Below, piece by piece: positions 61,977 through 64,000 of a stretch of 64,000 nt of DNA; within the stretch, counting starts at the first letter, position 1, and every line of letters begins with the position of its first letter. The translations under genes were made by a program, and so were the position numbers. The notes below the pieces were generated by a model. That model was not told the origin of the DNA. It worked only from the letters and a program-made list of their open reading frames with translations, and did no database searches. This DNA comes from Virgibacillus halotolerans (GTDB taxonomy: Bacteria; Bacillota; Bacilli; Bacillales; Amphibacillaceae): positions 62,001 through 126,000 of the forward strand of contig NZ_JAFBEA010000007.1 of NCBI RefSeq assembly GCF_016908515.1, written 5' to 3'.

Positions 61977-63092
61977 TTAGTTCCATACGTCTTGCGCAAT
62001 TTCCACAACATGACGGATTTTACGCCATTGTGCCTCATCCGTGATATTGTTTCCTTCCTCTGTCGATGCGAAACCACACTGTGGACTGAGACAAAGCTGG
62101 TCTAAAGGTAAATAGGTGGCTGCCTCATCAATTCGCTTCTTGATCTGGTCTTTATCTTCCAGCTCGCCGGATTTGGTTGTAATCAAACCGAGAACAACAT
62201 GCAGATCATCACGGTTTACATGTCGGAGCGACTCAAATCCGCCTGAACGTTCATCATCAAATTCAAGGAAAAGTCCATCTACATTCAACGCACTAAATAT
62301 TGTTTCTGACACGGCATCATAGGAGCCTGTACTGAAAAAGTGCGAACGATAATTCCCTCTACAAATATGCATCGTAATTAACAAATCATCTGGTCGATCT
62401 GCAATCGAGTCATTGATTGCACGGGAAAATAACTGGCGAAGTACTTCTGGTTCATATCCTTTTTCCCGAATCGACTGCTCGCCTTCTTCTGATAAAAAAG
62501 TAGCCCAAGAGGTATCATCCAGCTGTAAGTATCTGCACCCCAAATTATAGAAGGCTTGAATCGTCTGCTTATAGGCATTCGTTAGATCCGGTAGCAATGC
62601 TTCGATATTTTCATACACTGATTCATCGATTTCACCGCGCAACAGTAGCATATTCGGACTTGGAATCGTCATTTTGGCAACATGATCATCCCCAACATGT
62701 TGGTGTAAAAATGCATAATCTGCCAGCATGGAATGGTTATCATTGAAAGCAACTTTGTCTGTAACTTTTATCGCACGTGATTTTGTTTCAATCCCTTTAA
62801 ACTGAATCCCACTTCCCGAATCATATCCTTCCACACCAGTTAACCCTTCCAAAAAGTCAAAATGCCACCAGGCACGGCGAAACTCTCCATCTGTAATGGA
62901 CTTCAGTCCCGCATCCTTTTGTTTGGCTACCAATTTAACAATTTCCTCATCTTCAATTGTACGTAATTGTGCGGCTGTAATTTCACCATTTTTATTTTTA
63001 ATCCGGGCTTGTTTAATCCTTTCCGGTCTTAGAAAACTACCAACATGATCTCCTTTAAATGGTGCTTTTTGAATTGTCTTTGTCTCTGTCAT
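61977..63092 (-). CDS. YxjG/YxjH-type methionine synthase-like protein
   Basis: 371 residues, homologous to the C-terminal catalytic domain of cobalamin-independent methionine synthase (MetE). Zn-ligand-type residues: His and Cys in LITMHICRGNYRSHF and Cys in LSPQCGFAST; conserved start FKGDHVGSFLRP. It lacks the N-terminal MetE domain, as do YxjG and YxjH of B. subtilis. A SAM-I riboswitch upstream supports a role in methionine synthesis or salvage. The methyl donor is not known from sequence. Confidence 0.9.
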   Translation of the reverse strand: MTETKTIQKAPFKGDHVGSFLRPERIKQARIKNKNGEITAAQLRTIEDEEIVKLVAKQKDAGLKSITDGEFRRAWWHFDFLEGLTGVEGYDSGSGIQFKGIETKSRAIKVTDKVAFNDNHSMLADYAFLHQHVGDDHVAKMTIPSPNMLLLRGEIDESVYENIEALLPDLTNAYKQTIQAFYNLGCRYLQLDDTSWATFLSEEGEQSIREKGYEPEVLRQLFSRAINDSIADRPDDLLITMHICRGNYRSHFFSTGSYDAVSETIFSALNVDGLFLEFDDERSGGFESLRHVNRDDLHVVLGLITTKSGELEDKDQIKKRIDEAATYLPLDQLCLSPQCGFASTEEGNNITDEAQWRKIRHVVEIAQDVWN

Positions 63093-63123
63093 TCATATCT
63101 TCTCCCTCGAATTTAATTAAACT

Positions 63124-63152
63124 AAAAGATCCCTTCCAATAAGAAGAGACCC
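63124..63152 (-). terminator. expression-platform terminator of the SAM riboswitch
   Basis: GGGTCTCTTC pairs with GAAGGGATCT (some G-U), followed by TTTTAG. Located between the aptamer and the ribosome binding site, so SAM binding should stop transcription. Confidence 0.75.
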
Positions 63153-63168
63153 GGTTACAAACGATGTC

Positions 63169-63276
63169 ATCTTCTCATCTTTCAAGTTTTATCATCAACT
63201 TGCTAGAATTAGCACCTTGTTTTATACAGGTTGCTGAGGTGTCACAGGACTAGTTCCTCGACCTCTCTTGATAAGA
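63169..63276 (-). promoter_or_regulatory. SAM-I (S-box) riboswitch aptamer
   Basis: Minus strand reads TTCTTATCAAGAGAGGTCGA, GGAACTAGTCC, CACCTCAGCAACC, then a P4 stem (GCTAATTCTAGC region) and closing GAAAGATGAGAAG. These match the S-box conserved blocks in order, including the kink-turn and J3/4 region. It lies directly upstream of the YxjG-like gene. Confidence 0.9.
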
Positions 63277-63349
63277 ACACTTTATTTAATTGTTTGAAAA
63301 TTGATTGCTATAAGCATAACATTGATAGGATAAAATTCAAAATAAAACC

Positions 63350-64000
63350 CTAATTCCATTTTTTTATTTTTTGTACTACCTTTTTATTAAATATAGCAAT
63401 AAATGTGTCCTTACCGTCAGAAGCCTTCTGCTTGTGCCATTCATTATAGCTGGCCACAATAATCAAGATCGAACCGGCAAGGAGGAGATACATCCACCAC
63501 GGCAGATTACCCCAATAGGGTCTCGTCTGCAGAAATACATTTAACAATAACACACCTGCACCTACGAAGAAAAATGACTTTATTTGATAAGCCATGCCAG
63601 CAAGCAACGATGCAAGTGATAGTCCACCTATAATCAGTGCATCATAGATCGTATTACTTTCCAGCCCATCCTTTACAAGCAGCAGGGAAACAACAAGCAG
63701 GACAATCCACTGCACCCGATTCGCAATCAATTTATATTGCGGATCGGTAATTTTTTTAAGGAAAATAGTTGGAATAATCCATGGCAACACATACAAATCC
63801 ATTTCAATCAGATTCGGGATTTGCAAATGACCGAGCAATGCATAATACGGCTGAAGCGTATAAGCACAGGCTGCAAATAACACCCATTTATTTGCAACAT
63901 ATGGAATTCGCTTACGTTGTAAGGCTAAATACAATACGATTAAAATGCCAGGTAATAGTTTTGTCCATAACGCTTCTTCCATTAGGAAATACAAATTACA
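63350..64000 (-). CDS. membrane protein, 3' part of gene (runs off window)
   Basis: At least 214 residues with several transmembrane segments; C-terminal ending LPWWMYLLLAGSILIIVASYNEWHK and then a basic tail. The frame stays open to the window end and the TTG at 63994 has no ribosome binding site, so the gene probably begins beyond 64000. The C terminus resembles that of long polytopic Bacillaceae membrane proteins of unknown function, but no family is claimed. Confidence 0.6.
   Translation of the reverse strand, partial: CNLYFLMEEALWTKLLPGILIVLYLALQRKRIPYVANKWVLFAACAYTLQPYYALLGHLQIPNLIEMDLYVLPWIIPTIFLKKITDPQYKLIANRVQWIVLLVVSLLLVKDGLESNTIYDALIIGGLSLASLLAGMAYQIKSFFFVGAGVLLLNVFLQTRPYWGNLPWWMYLLLAGSILIIVASYNEWHKQKASDGKDTFIAIFNKKVVQKIKKWN

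Noticed and set aside
1-64000. CRISPR array, tRNA, rRNA or prophage
   Set aside because: No regularly spaced direct repeats, no tRNA-like cloverleaf ending in CCA, no rRNA sequence and no phage structural genes were found.

Overview
The window is low-GC Gram-positive DNA. The gene set points to a Bacillaceae member near the Oceanobacillus/Virgibacillus/Lentibacillus group: a seven-gene Mrp Na+/H+ antiporter, a DesK/DesR/desaturase thermosensor set, YkyA and YpvA homologues, a SAM-I riboswitch ahead of a YxjG-type protein, and dispersed intergenic repeats of a kind common in these genomes. No rRNA or tRNA gene is present, so the genus is an inference. Many ribosome binding sites are strong, and TTG or GTG starts are frequent.

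Layout. 0-3.3 kb: flavin monooxygenase, CYP152 fatty-acid peroxygenase and WrbA-type flavoprotein. 3.4-9.1 kb: complete mrpABCDEFG operon on the minus strand. 9.6-16.4 kb: a UspA-like protein, HtpX protease, desR-desK, then des and purC enclosed by two inverted copies of a composite repeat. 16.5-19 kb: YkyA lipoprotein plus polysaccharide deacetylase, and a Nudix hydrolase. 19-23.8 kb: ArsR-type regulator with an MFS exporter; acetate/succinate CoA-transferase with a LytTR regulator. 24.6-30.4 kb: oppABCDF peptide importer. 30.9-38.3 kb: small membrane proteins, YpvA helicase, Fsr-type exporter, HelD and a VOC protein. 38.4-46.5 kb: drug/metabolite exporters with MarR regulators, a type II NADH dehydrogenase-like protein, a thioesterase and an SDR. 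46.6-51.6 kb: argGHF with tandem ARG boxes, then lrgAB-like genes. 51.8-57.7 kb: two tandem, paralogous Tat-exported GMC dehydrogenase pairs with a lipoprotein gene between them. 58-64 kb: isochorismatase-family hydrolase and NCS1 permease, glycerol dehydrogenase, a SAM-riboswitch-controlled methionine gene, and the 3' part of a membrane protein gene running off the window.

The regulatory layer is unusually legible. There is a perfect DesR-like palindrome upstream of des, and a consensus promoter overlapped by a 12-bp inverted repeat upstream of wrbA. Palindromes sit in the marR/DHA2 exporter intergenic region, an inverted repeat overlaps the ArsR-family promoter, and two ARG boxes lie two helical turns apart at argG.

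Most worth a second look: the inverted composite repeats enclosing des-purC; repeat elements whose edge coincides with the stop codon of four unrelated genes; the duplicated GMC/Tat dehydrogenase pairs with a four-Cys motif but no cytochrome gene; the CoA-transferase/LytTR pair; and a hairpin-rich leader between the isochorismatase-like gene and the NCS1 permease.
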